NCBI GenBank assembly: GCA_003996215.1
Contig: QJPP01000049.1
Coordinates: 1,611,501-1,675,500 of the forward strand
Length of the DNA: 64,000 nt
Origin: Jaltomata sinuosa
Lineage: Eukaryota; Streptophyta; Magnoliopsida; Solanales; Solanaceae
Reading direction: 5' to 3'
Positions 48,512 to 59,389 of this stretch are shown here, in pieces. Position 1 is the stretch's first letter. Each line of letters opens with the position of its first letter. The position numbers and the translations under genes are program-made. Under the pieces are notes generated by a model. That model ran no database searches, was not told the origin of the DNA, and worked only from the letters and a program-made list of their open reading frames with translations.

Positions 48512-49928
48512 CTAGTTTAGTGTACGCGCTTTGCGCGTGTTTTCATGTTAGAGTATATAATTTGTTTTAAAAAAACTTGATTAATATTTTGATTAGGGAC
48601 TTTAACTATAATAGACCATCCAAATATTCTTCATATAAAATAAAATTCATACAATATAAGATTGAGAGGTATTTGACATACTCTCCAAATTTCTTATGTT
48701 TTTCAATCAATATGATATAGAGGTGTATGGTTACGAAATTATATTCCTAATTACTCTTGTTTCGTCTTATTTCGTGAGATCATTAACATTAACCAATGAA
48801 AATATATCCTTAGAGAAATCCTAATGGATCTTATAGTTTGAAGATAAATATTGAACTCGTCTTGTAGAGTTCTATTTTAAATTCAGTAAAATTTTGATTT
48901 AATTTTTTTTTGATTACATGTGATCAAACACAAGCTTTATCCAATATAAAATTATATAAGAATTTTTTTTGTTTAAACTCAATTTACAGCGAATAACGTA
49001 CTTGATCCGTCTTCAAACTTAATTAATAAGCCGCAAATTGAAAAAGCCGATTATAACCCTAAATTTATAGGTTCATCATTCAAATAAAAGTTCTGGATAT
49101 CAAAATTAACCACTTAACTATAACGTCATATCAAATTTAACAATAACTATAATACTAATAAATAATATATCAAAATATAGTTAAATAACATAATCAAAAC
49201 TAAATCACAATTAAGCAAATAAAGAAAAAAGATAAGAGATAAACCTTTGATTTTTTTGGCTTACTTTATTTGGCGGCAGAATGCTTATTTCGTCCAATTT
49301 ATCGATCAGAAATTTTCAACTGAAAGAGAAACACGAGAAATTATCAAAAGTGAAAAATTCATTATCAATGGTTAATTATGTATAATTCATACATAGTCTT
49401 TAAAACTGTTAACTAAAAGAAATAAAGAAAGGAAAGAGGGTGATGATAATGAATGCAACAAAACAACATGAATAGAAAATCAAAAACAGAAGAAAACATA
49501 GAAAAAGAAGAGCCCTAAGATCACGATAAACTTAAGTAAATAATGTAGTACTTTTGGAGCCTTAATTTCTTCTTATATATTTTACAAAACAAAAAGGACA
49601 CCTAAATGACTTGGAATAAGAACTCTTTGTTATAACTAAAAAAAAAGACTTATAAGATAGTAAAAAAATAACAAAAAGGCTTTCTAAGGAAAATTTTCAA
49701 AAATGGAAATTGTTTGGGACTGTAGGTCATTTGGGACGGTAGGGAAACTTTATTTTTTATTTTAGTATATAATATTATTAGTATCTAATTATATGATTAT
49801 TATTAATGTATAATTATAATTTTATTTGAGAAAAAAGTGAAAAGACAATTTTATTTATTATAAAAAATTTTAATGAAGGGCAAAAAGTTCAAATCACATT
49901 ATAAGGTTCTTCACACTTTTAATATAGT
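48512..49928 (-). mobile_element. Helitron unit 9
   Basis: 3' end: CTAG at 48,512 with stem ACGCGC/GCGCGT; 5' end at about 49,928. Six bases separate it from unit 8. No gene recognised. Confidence 0.7.
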
Positions 49929-49929
49929 A

Positions 49930-50181
49930 CTAGTTTAGTGTACGCGCTTTGCGCATGTTTCATAACTAAAATATCGAGAACAAAAACAAGCAAGCAAATT
50001 CCGTTAAAATATTAAATTCCAACGCAAGGAGATTCTTAAAATAATAATTAAATTAAATTTATTTTAAAGTCTTAAATAGTAGAAAAATAGTAAAAAGACG
50101 ATTTTGTCTAAAAGAGAGACTTTTAATGAAGGGTGAAAAGTTCAAATCATATTAGAAGGTCCTTCACACTTTTAATATAGT
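49930..50181 (-). mobile_element. Helitron unit 10, minimal 252-bp element
   Basis: 3' end: CTAG at 49,930 with stem ACGCGC/GCGCAT (one mismatch). The full conserved 5' region is at 50,090-50,181. Between them are only about 110 bp of AT-rich DNA, so this copy is little more than two ends. Confidence 0.7.
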
Positions 50182-50182
50182 A

Positions 50183-51117
50183 CTAGTTTAGTGTACGTGC
50201 GTTGCACGTATGTAATACGTCAAGTAATAAATATATAAAAATAATCAAAAATAATAATTAACATAAAAATAAATATAATATTTTTAAAAATTACTATAAA
50301 ACTTTTACCTATGACTTTAAGAATTTAATAACATATTTAGACTTTATTGAAAAAGGACATGTACATAAAGGGATAGTTGGACCCCAAAGTGAAAGAATCC
50401 ACTATAACCCTAAATTATACAAATCGAAGTACTCTTGCAAGATTGAATATATATATTCAACATAGAGTAACACTTTTATAGCCAAAAAAACGTATACATC
50501 CAAAAACTATTGGAATCGAAATAATATAATGTCATGTTGAAGCAATCAATTGTAAACTTTGACATCGATAAATCAAATGAAAGAAAATTATAATAAAAAA
50601 AATATAATATCTAACATGGTTTGGTCAAGTGACCTACATATTGAAAAAATTAATGTTAAAAACATAAAACTTATTGAGAGAATAATCTCTCCTAAACAAA
50701 ACTTCTAACTACTGTGTTGTTTGTGGGAGGAACGAATCATCAATTTATAGAAGCTCAAAACTTTTACCCCAGAAAAAAATTAACTAAATATGAAAGAATC
50801 TTTTTCATCAAGGAAATCTTTTCATCAAGAATGGTAATTCTAATTATGGTAAAATACCATGACAAACTCTAACAAAAAAACTCCTAAACTTTTTTTTAAA
50901 AATTAATTAAAAATAGTCAAAACATAGTGCCGTGTAAATTTTTTTTGTTTTGAAGAAAGATTAATTTAGTTCCGTGTAAATAATTATGAACAATGCATTA
51001 TTATAATTTAAAATATTAGAAAAATAGTAAATGACAATTTTGTCTATTGCGGAGTCTTTTAATGAAGGGCAAAAAGTTCAAATCACATTATAAGGTGCTT
51101 CACACTTTTAATATAGT
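50183..51117 (-). mobile_element. Helitron unit 11
   Basis: 3' end: CTAG at 50,183 with a stem ACGTGC/GCACGT extended by one T-A pair; 5' end at about 51,117. No gene recognised. Confidence 0.7.
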
Positions 51118-51118
51118 A

Positions 51119-52201
51119 CTAGTTTAGTGTATGTGCGTTGCACATGTGTGTCACGTTATAAATAAAATTAAGTATATAAAATGAGCAAATTATTACGTAT
51201 ATGACTTATACTATTGAGTACACAACTTTAAAAAATTATGTAAATATTACTAAGCAATATATTTGAGTTACAAAATAAACAAATTTAATTTATTACTAAG
51301 TAATATTACATAAATAACGTATTTGATTCACTTTCAAACTTAATTGAACGAGTCTACTATAACCCCAAATTTATAGGTTCATCATTCAACTAAAAACTCT
51401 ACATATCAACATTCAACACTTAACTAAAATCTTATGTTTTAAATTTAGCAAATAAATTTAATTAATGATTTAACTATAATACTAACGAATAATATACGAA
51501 AATATAGTTAAATAAGATAATTAAAATTAAATCACAATTAAACAAAGAAAGAAAAAAGTACTTCAATTTAACCTGTTATTGCCCACGGAACAGATTACTT
51601 TGAGTGCTTAATAATAGTAATTGCAATATGTGCACATTAGATAAATCTAATAATGCTATAAAGGAGAATTCTTGAAGCATACACGTGACGGTTTAGCATT
51701 GTAAAGTTCCGCTTAATGTTTTTAGCTCTTTTCCTTACCTAATAAAAATTTACCCAAAAATCAAGTCTGAGATGACATTACGTTGTGAATATTATTCTGT
51801 TATTTATTAGAAAAAAAGTGTTCAATATATAAAAGTACAAAAAAATTTCTCCAAGAAAGAATTAATCAAATATGAAAGAGATCTTTTATAATAAAGAAAT
51901 CTTTTCCACCAAAAAAGGTAATTCTAGTTATGGTAGAAAATCAAGACAAACTTTAACAAAATAATTAATATTATTTCTTCGTTCAATGTCATCTCAACAA
52001 TAAAAAAATGTATGATACACATTTATTTTTAAAACCTTTTGAAATATAATATTATTAGGTTTTAATATATATTAGTTTTTATATATAATTATTATTTTAT
52101 TTGATAAAATAGTAAATGACGATTTTGTCTATTGTGAAGTCTTTTAATGAAGAGCAAAAAGTTCAAATCACATTATAAGTCCTTCACACTTTTAATATAG
52201 A
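51119..52201 (-). mobile_element. Helitron unit 12
   Basis: 3' end: CTAG at 51,119 with a fully paired stem ATGTGC/GCACAT; 5' TC at 52,200-52,201, where a GATA-type microsatellite begins. It is the last unit of the block. Confidence 0.7.
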
Positions 52202-52208
52202 TATAGAT

Positions 52209-52239
<31 letters not shown>

Positions 52240-52299
52240 TAGATAGATAGATATAGATATAGATATAGAAGATAGATAGATAGATAGATATAGATGACA
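52197..52299 (+). repeat. Microsatellite, ATAG/ATATAG type
   Basis: About 100 bp of TAGA and TATAGA repeats. It starts at the very end of Helitron unit 12, where the terminal TATAGA is itself the first repeat unit. Confidence 0.95.
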
Positions 52300-53112
52300 T
52301 AATTATTTATATTATATAAATATTTCACACTGTATGTAACAAACAAAATATAACGAGGATTATAAATATTCTTTTGCAAGTTAGGTAATCTATATTTGTG
52401 TGTCTTACCTCGATTAAAGATTATGTGATTAGGATATTAATCAGTTCGTATTCATATTACTCTCAATCTCTTTTTTGTGTTTTTCCTCGAGTGTTTATTT
52501 TTGTCCAATTTTTTGTTTTGATTTTGAATTTAAATTTTTGGTTCATTTAATTACGTGAGAAGTGTGCGTGAGACACGATCAATATAATCTTAAGTTTTGT
52601 TCTTACATTACAAAATAAATCTTCCATGGTGATTTTTTTTTTTTTTGTTTTCGTTCTCCAAATAATGGGTTATTGTCTCAAGTTTTAGAACTCTATGTCA
52701 AATGGTTCTGCTCTTTTCAGTTTATGATTTTGTTAAATATTAGTAAAGTACAACATTGAGTTCCCAGTTCTGCTTCATTGTTCTATTTCAATAAGCGATT
52801 CATTTTTTAAAGGCTTGTCTTTGTTCATAGCCATGTATTGATAGAAGTAGATGATAATTTTATTTTATCAAAATATTGTTTGTATTTTAAATTTGGGTTT
52901 AATGTGTTAAAAGATATCCATTTTATCCCATAATTATTCGTTAGGGTAACTTAAGTTGTGATTTTTTTTTTTACTATACTTTTTAAACACTCAATGTGCT
53001 TGATTGGTACTAATGTCAGCCTATAAAGTCTTAATAAAAAATTAACCTCCTCTTAAGTGTGAATTTTGTTAAATGTAGAAGCTAAATGAGTTCTTAATTA
53101 ATATGAGACGGA
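52300..53112. other. Intergenic DNA between the Helitron block and the Tat-like LTR
   Basis: AT-rich with several T runs. No gene and no repeat structure recognised. Confidence 0.5.
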
Positions 53113-53833
53113 GTGTTCGCAACAAATTTTCGTGGTGTTGAAAATTAACTGCAATTAAAATAAATAAAACAAAAAAAATAATTTTCTCCTTGATTCAAGG
53201 GCCTTCGGTAGCGTGTTCCTCAAATGTAGGATGATCCAAACCTCCTTGAGATATATTTGATCACCAAAAATATCGGGTAGAACTTCGTCGCTTTGGGTTG
53301 ATCTCCGGGAAAAACTCTGTTGACCGCTCCTCCGAAGAACTATGTAGTTGATGTTGTGGCTTCCTCCAATTCTTGCCTAATGTCCTTAGAAAATTATGTA
53401 ACCCTCCTATTTATAGTTGTAGGGGTAGACAATCCAAGTGTAAATGGATTTTTATGTCTTCTTATGATTGGTCCATGTAAGACAATAATCTTATCACAAA
53501 TACTATGTGATAAGGTTGCTTGTGATTGGTCAAGAACATGTCATATTGGTCACTTAGCAAATTTTGACTAGTTCTTTGATTTGACCGGGATTGCCACGTC
53601 ATTTCAACATGTGGCATCATCTTGTTGGTCTTTGAATTTGACTGACCTGGGATGCCACGTCACTTGACACGTGTCATGGGTCTGAGCCTCAAGATGAAAT
53701 GGTCTTTGGGCTTGAAAATAATAAAATGGACTTATTTAATTTGTGAAGTCCAAATTAATTGTTTAAGCCAAATGAACATGAATTAAATTCAAATTTTATA
53801 TGAATTTAGTCCAATAAAATTTATGCGTCTATA
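53113..53833 (-). repeat. Probable 3' LTR of the Tat/Ogre-like element
   Basis: On the minus strand GAAGTAGAGGGCATC (a polypurine tract) is followed by TATAGACGCATAAATTTTA, probably a decayed TG start at 53,833. About 420 bp later is a TATA box (CTATAAATAG). The far end is uncertain; ...TTGCGAACA at about 53,113 is my best guess. Confidence 0.4.
53407..53416 (-). promoter_or_regulatory. TATA box of the minus-strand LTR
   Basis: CTATAAATAG on the minus strand, followed by GAGGG, well placed inside the proposed LTR. Confidence 0.45.
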
Positions 53834-53908
53834 GATGCCCTCTACTTCAAGACTCGTCGAGGTGTATGATTTGTCAAACAATGAAAATGGGGCTTGAAGG
53901 GCTTAAGA

Positions 53909-54958
53909 TAGATATGTCAACTGGGAAGGTCTGACCCGGACCGGACCAGTTAGACCGGCCCAAATAATGCACCGAACCGGAGCTGGGAGAGACCGTTTAA
54001 GTTGACGGGTTTGCTGGGCTGTGTGCCGGGCTGGGCCGTCCAGGCCTGGCAACTCGGTAGACCGGCCCAGGTCTGAGACCGGACTTGGCCCACCGGTGCT
54101 CCGAACCGGACCAACCCTATTAAGTTTTTATTTTTATTTTTTATATATGAGCAATTGGGCATTGGGGCTTGGGCTAGCTGAGAGGCAACAACCTGTTGGG
54201 CTGACAAGGCACATGGGCTGTCTGTCACCCGCAGGCCTAGCCACAACAGCTAGTAGCCTACTCCTAGTATGTCATATTGTCATTCAACAATCAACATTAA
54301 AGTTGATTTGTTGGATTGACATTTCACAGGCCTTATTGCAACGTTGAGCCAGCGGCTAAAATGCCGTTTGGCCAACGCTCAATTCCTCTCCCAATTTAAT
54401 TTTTTTTATTTTACTCCATTTTCATATATAAATACCTATTAATTTTTTTTTCATTTTACTACAACAAATTTCTCATTTTCTCTCAAATTTCTCTTGATTT
54501 CTAGCAATATCTACTTTATTATTTTGCTATCACCAACATCAAATTTTTGAATTTCAAATTTCACATTTTCAAATTACATGATTATAAAATATAAATATAT
54601 AATTCAAATTTTAAATTTTAAATTTAAAACGATTAAAATTATAACACACTTTAAAATTGATAACACTACATTACTCAACTTTTAAATTTAAAATTAAAAA
54701 AAATAAATATAAAGGGTGGAGCCCATGGACCAGCCCCAAACCCGGCCCATGAAAGGCCCATTAAGTGAACCCAAACCGGATTAACCCGGCTAAAAGTGGG
54801 TCACGGTCCTGGGCTGGGCTGGATGAGCATTTTGCTCAAAGCAGCCTGGACCGAACTGGCCCATTTCGTCAGGACCCGGACCGGCCCACACCCGAAGACC
54901 TGCGGTTTGCTCCAGTGACGGGCCGGGTTGACCCGGACCGGCCCGTTTGACACTCTTA
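53909..54958. mobile_element. Non-autonomous hAT-type element
   Basis: 1050 bp flanked by the 8-bp duplication GCTTAAGA (53,901-53,908 and 54,959-54,966). Ends: TAGATATGTCAACTGG and, reversed, TAAGAGTGTCAAACGG, with ACCCGGACCGG-rich arms on both sides. An 8-bp duplication and TA..TGTCAA ends fit hAT. The interior is AT-rich and encodes no transposase. Confidence 0.8.
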
Positions 54959-54966
54959 GCTTAAGA

Positions 54967-55880
54967 TCACAAACTTTTGTGAAAACATTTTGTATGACTA
55001 TTTAATCATATCCAAATGCCACTTAGGAATTCGTTGTAGTCTTGTAGAAAACTTTAGTAACTCCTTGGCTTTTGAAAAGGAAGATAGCTACACGTTTGTG
55101 TAACCTTATGAACTTGTAACTCAATTAATCAAAGACTTCTAATGTGATTGCAATTTAACTCTTCATTGAAGCTGTGTAAGCTTAGAACGTGGATCTATGA
55201 GTTGAATAACTCTAATTCTCCTGCTTGGAATAAACTAACAGAATCCACGGAGCATCAATTATAAAGGACAAAATAGTACTGTTGGTAATCTTTTGCTACA
55301 AGTCCACTTCTTCTTAAGGGATAAAAAATTGTACTCCATATCTTTAAGGAACATGTAATCCGTAGACATCCAACTAGACTAGAAAAGTCATCGTTAGTCA
55401 TCTATAAAAGGATATCTTCTTGCTTCGAGAACGTGTACCATCTTCGGACGCAAATCAGATTTTTCTTGCATGCTTTCAAGAAAGGATTGTATGTCTTTCT
55501 TTCAATATTTATTTGCATGACGCCATCTCTCTTCACTTTATTAGAACTGGCGACTTTGCTCTTTGTTTTGCAGAGTGTCCGACCGAACGGCACTGTACAG
55601 ACTGAAGCATGCTCATGGCTTTGCCAAAGACCTTCACTTTTGCTTTCCAGGTTCAAGTTGTTGTCTGCACTCGTGCATTGGATGTGCCGTGCTATTGGCA
55701 CTGATACTTACTGCGGAATTAAAGCTTCACATAGTTGGCATCAATCCGTGTAGAACCGAGAAGCTTCATGCAGTCCACCCTGTGAGTATCGTATTTTCAG
55801 GTTTATGGGGAAGTGTAAACGATCTCAATATCACAAAGGAGATCCACCAGATGTCCATATGATCGGCGCTGAACCATTTG
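54967..55880 (-). other. 3' untranslated DNA of the Tat-like element, left part
   Basis: No gene recognised. It contains several short degenerate words (CTTTGC, TTGCAG) related to the array that follows. Confidence 0.4.
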
Positions 55881-56470
55881 GTGTGTTACTTCCTTCTTCC
55901 AGTCGAGGATTTGGCAAACGAGTTGATGTTTAACCTTTGCCAAGCAAGTTGGTGGTGCATCTCCCTTTGCAGTTGCAGCTTTGCTGAAAGACAACACGGA
56001 GCATCTTCATCGACTCATCATGGAGGCTTTGGCAACTTGAAATATCTCATATTCTTGAAGCTTTGACAAGAGACAAGAATATCCTTATTCTTGCAGGTTT
56101 GTCAATTTGGAGTGCTTAGAGCGCCCTTTTCTTGCAGTTCGGCAAAGAATGCACGACGAGTCATTTCCTTGCGGCTTGAAGGGAAAATCATATGACGCAT
56201 CCTCTTTTTGTTTTGTAGTTTGGCAACGTACATGACAAATTCTTCATCCCAACTTTGGTGAAGAAATAGATAAATCAATTTCTTCTTGCTTCTTGGCAAA
56301 GAAGCAAATGATGCATTCCCTCCCTTCAGCTCGTCGAGAGACGCACAACCATCCTCTCCTTGCTATTTTGACGAGAGACTCACAGATTACTCCTTTTTTT
56401 GCAGCCTTAGCTAGAAAGAACGCGAAGTATCTCCTCATTTTATATTTTGGTGCAGACGTACAGGGGAGCG
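55881..56470. repeat. Degenerate repeat of about 40 bp
   Basis: Words like TTGCAGTTYGGCAAAGAA recur at about 56,090, 56,131, 56,172, 56,213, 56,251, 56,287, 56,326, 56,362 and 56,402, a spacing of 36-41 bp. Copies are strongly diverged. Confidence 0.45.
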
Positions 56471-56589
56471 TCCAACCTTCAAACTTTGCTGATTTTCAAC
56501 TTTGCACGCCTTGACTAAAATATATATTTCTTGATGTAGGAGCGATGGAATTGCGAGCCGCTTGATCCTAAGAAAAAGACACAACACTT

Positions 56590-57720
56590 CCTGCAATACA
56601 TAAAAATTTCAAATCAAAACTCCCTCCGAATGGATCAGAATCAATTTCTGAAGTCGACTTCTTAATCTGACACGTCTGTTTCGCAGCTTTACGCACTCTC
56701 GTTGAAAGATTCGTATCTCGAGTTAAGAGCATTCAAATCACATGGTTCTTGATCCTACAGTATTGGAACTCTAAGATCTGCATTATATAAAAAATTCATA
56801 GCTAAATTCCTCCTGGATTGACCGGAATCAGTTTCTGAAGCTGACTTCGAAATCTGCTATGTCTGTTTTGCAGCTTTGCGCAGCTGTTGTAGAAAATTCA
56901 TAACTCGGCGTATGGGCCTCTGAATCACGAGCCGCTTTTTTCGTTGTGAATAGGATTCAAGAACTGCAGTATATGTAAAAATCACGTCCAGACAATCTCC
57001 GGATTGGTACAGATGTTGTTTTTAAACTCGGCTCGAATTCTGCCTCGCTCAATTTTTCAGCTTTGCGCGTCTGTGGGAGAAGATTCATAACTTGGAGTAG
57101 GAGTGCTGAAATTACAAGCTTCTTTATTCGTAGGAAATATAACCCGCAGAGCTACAATAGGTGAAAAAATCACGGCCATACGATCTCCGAATTCGTACAG
57201 ATTTCATTTTCAAAATCAGCTCGAATTTTACCTCGCTCAACTTTTCAGCTTTGCGCGTCTGAGGGAGAAGATTCATAACTCGGAGTAGGAGTGCCGAAAT
57301 TACGATCTTCTTTTTTCGTAGGAAAGATAACCCATAGAGCTAAATTATGTGAAAAACGCATGGCCATATGATCTCTGGATTTGTACAGATATCATTTACA
57401 AAATTAGCCTAAATTTTACCTCGCTCACCTTTTCAGCTTTGCCCGTCTGTGGGAGAAGATTCATAACTCGGAGTAGGAGTACCAAACCTACGAGCTTCTT
57501 ATTTGGTTGGAAAGAGGACTCCAAGAACTACAATTTGTACAAAAATCATGACCAAAGGATTTATGAATTTGTACAGATAATTCTTTGAAGTTGTCCCAGA
57601 CATCGGTCATGCTTGCTGCCCAGCTCTGTGCAGCCCCACAGAAAACTTCATATCTCAAGCTAGGAGTATCCAAATCGCGAGCCATTTATGGCTTCGGACA
57701 TGAAATTTCCGTTGCTAAAA
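56590..57720. repeat. 187-bp tandem array, six copies
   Basis: The landmark CAGCTTTGCGCGTCTG (or a variant) stands at 56,684, 56,871, 57,058, 57,246, 57,434 and 57,621, a spacing of 187, 187, 188, 188 and 187 bp. Each unit continues with ATTCATAACTCGG, AGTAGGAGT and a TACGAGCTTCTT-type stretch. Inner copies are most alike, outer ones diverged, as in a young satellite. Confidence 0.9.
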
Positions 57721-58139
57721 CATATATAAAAAATAATTCCTAAATCCAACTTTATTTGTACAGTTTATACCTTTTTGAAGCTTCGGTCTCGAATTTAGAC
57801 ATCACGCTTCACAACTCCCTTTTTGTTTCTTTTTTTAGATTTACAAGGGAGTTCAAAGGGACTCGATATCAGACTGAGGTAATACACAAGATGCAGATAG
57901 GTTGAAGTTTTGATCCACAGGCAATAAGCAACACTCCAAGCGAAGGGATATTCAATTCACGTGCTATCTATGCTACTTCAAAGGGCTATTGTGATGATCA
58001 AGTAATGACACTCCCTCTCTTTTTTTTGGGTCGTACACAGTTTAAACTCATACGGGCCAGAAGTAACATGCAGTTTATACTCTTGCTTTATGGAGCGCAA
58101 CAATTTGAAGATTTAGCTCGAATTTGACGAGCTTCAGCA
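57721..58139 (-). other. 3' untranslated DNA between the two arrays
   Basis: No gene and no clear repeat. Confidence 0.5.
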
Positions 58140-58460
58140 ACTTGCACTTTCTCAATTTTGAAGAGCTTTTTAACTTGAATATTTAGTCTCAAATTTGATG
58201 AGCTTGACGACATGCAGTTTAGACTTGTGTGTCCAAGAGTATTTCAACTTGCAATATAGGCTCGTACATATAGGAGCGTTGTAACTTGCAGTTTAGGCTC
58301 GTGCAACAAGGAGCATTTCAACATGCAGTTTAGGCTTATGCATCAAGGAGCATTTTAACTTGCAGTTTAGGCTTGTGCATCAAGGAGCATTTCAACTTGC
58401 AGATTAGGTTTGTGCATTGAGGAGCATTGTAACTTGCAGTTTAGGCTCGTGCATTATTTT
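58140..58460. repeat. 37-bp tandem array, about eight copies
   Basis: The landmark TTGCAGTTTAGGCT recurs with its GCA at 58,214, 58,251, 58,288, 58,325, 58,362, 58,399 and 58,436, exactly every 37 bp, with a diverged copy at 58,177. Each unit contains AAGGAGCATTTCAAC. Confidence 0.9.
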
Positions 58461-58941
58461 GGTTACTCTTCGGCACATTCTATATTCCACTTGTTGGAGG
58501 CTGATCTTTGCCTTCTAAATTTTTGAGATTCCTTTCTCAAATATTCTGCCCCAGCTTCTATTTCCTGGGTGATATAACCGAGTCGTTGTGGCGCCTACAT
58601 ATCCCGTTGAGGCAGGAATCAGGTCAAATGTAGTTCCCACACTCGTAGTGGGAGAATGTTGGAAATAATTAAAGGGATGATAGAGGCCGACAAAGGCCGC
58701 CTACATATCTCATTCTTGAGAATTCAGGTCAGACGTAGTTCAAGATAGGCAGGGGAAAGATATATTTTCCTAAGGGGTTAACCGAAGCTGACACAGGCCT
58801 CCTACGTATCTCATTCTTGAGAATTCAGGTCAGACGTAGTTCGTACATAGAGGATAGGGAAATTTTAAGTTATTATAAAGCATAAAAACGACTACAATCA
58901 GGAAATGCGATTATAGGGAAGGAAAATGAGAGAAACTATCT
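58461..58941 (-). other. 3' untranslated DNA next to the pol end
   Basis: Three copies of a CCTACATATCTCATTCTTGA-type phrase (about 58,592, 58,700 and 58,800) with GAATTCAGGTCAGACGTAGTTC. No gene. Confidence 0.5.
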
Positions 58942-59089
58942 TTAGGCATAGTATCTCTTTACAGCATCGGAGTTGATCGGCTTGGGCCACACTTGGCCAT
59001 CCTTCTCGGACAAAATCAAAGCTCCTCCAGATAGCGCTTTTTGGATGATGTAAGTCTTTGCCCATTTGGTGCGAACTTTCCTTCGTCTC
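58942..59089 (-). pseudogene. Integrase C-terminal remnant of the Tat-like element
   Basis: 48 codons on the minus strand ending in TAA (58,942-58,944): KVRTKWAKTYIIQKALSGGA, then SEKDGQVWPKPINSDAVKRY. This is the end of a Ty3/gypsy pol (SH3-like integrase tail). It lies less than 50 bp from the start of reverse transcriptase, so the middle of pol was deleted. Confidence 0.65.
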
Positions 59090-59128
59090 TAGAGAGGGAA
59101 GGATTAATTGTCCATTCTCTGGATTGAA

Positions 59129-59389
59129 TCATGGATTGACAAATAAATTTTGAGAGATGATGTTTGTGCTCATTCCCATCCTATTTTCGTAAGACCGGTC
59201 AAAGATGTCGATGTGTGGCTTGAGTAGACTGATAAATTCTTTCTTTTGTGCTTTTGACAAATAAACGCCGACGTTGATTTCTTTGACTTGACTGTTGCCT
59301 CCCAGATTGACCACCTCAAACACTTTTAGGTGGGGCTTTTCCTTGTCTTCAAAGTTCTTAGACTTCTCAGTTGTCCGTTCAAGAACCAT
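59129..59389 (-). pseudogene. Reverse transcriptase N-terminal fragment
   Basis: The frame reads INVGVYLSKAQKKEFISLLK, then HIDIFDRSYENRMGMSTNII and SQNLFVNP, the stretch just before the reverse transcriptase fingers in Ty3/gypsy pol (family pattern: F.WSYEDMPG.ST.I..H.L). No catalytic YVDD motif follows. Stop at 59,129-59,131. Truncated and dead. Confidence 0.65.

Larger units (their letters stand above)
25670..52201 (-). mobile_element. Head-to-tail block of non-autonomous Helitrons
   Basis: Twelve copies of a Helitron-type 3' end and about fourteen of a matching 5' end lie in one orientation over 26.5 kb. On the minus strand each 3' end is a 6-bp stem with 3-base loop, 8 or 9 bases, then CTAG (once CTAA), usually followed by T. 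Each 5' end reads TCTATATT or a variant, then ATTAAAAGTGTGAAG and about 60 more conserved bases (for example CCTTATAATGTGATTTGAAC). TC...CTRR ends with a hairpin and A|T insertion define Helitrons. No Rep/helicase gene is present, so all copies would need help from elsewhere. Confidence 0.75.

Noticed and set aside
25670..52201. Reading the repeated hairpin-plus-conserved-stretch pattern as a CRISPR array
   Set aside because: The repeated parts are hundreds to thousands of bases apart, the spacing is irregular and the sequence is clearly plant nuclear DNA. Helitron ends explain it.
52173..52379. Minus-strand frame of Ile/Tyr/Leu/Ser repeats
   Set aside because: Translation of the GATA-type microsatellite.
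54021..54347. Overlapping open frames on both strands rich in Gly, Pro and Arg
   Set aside because: They come from the ACCGG-rich arm of the hAT-type element, low-complexity DNA without stop codons by composition.
55402..56514. Several overlapping 60-106 codon frames on both strands
   Set aside because: They sit in the degenerate repeat of the Tat-like untranslated region, disagree with each other and have no recognisable motif.
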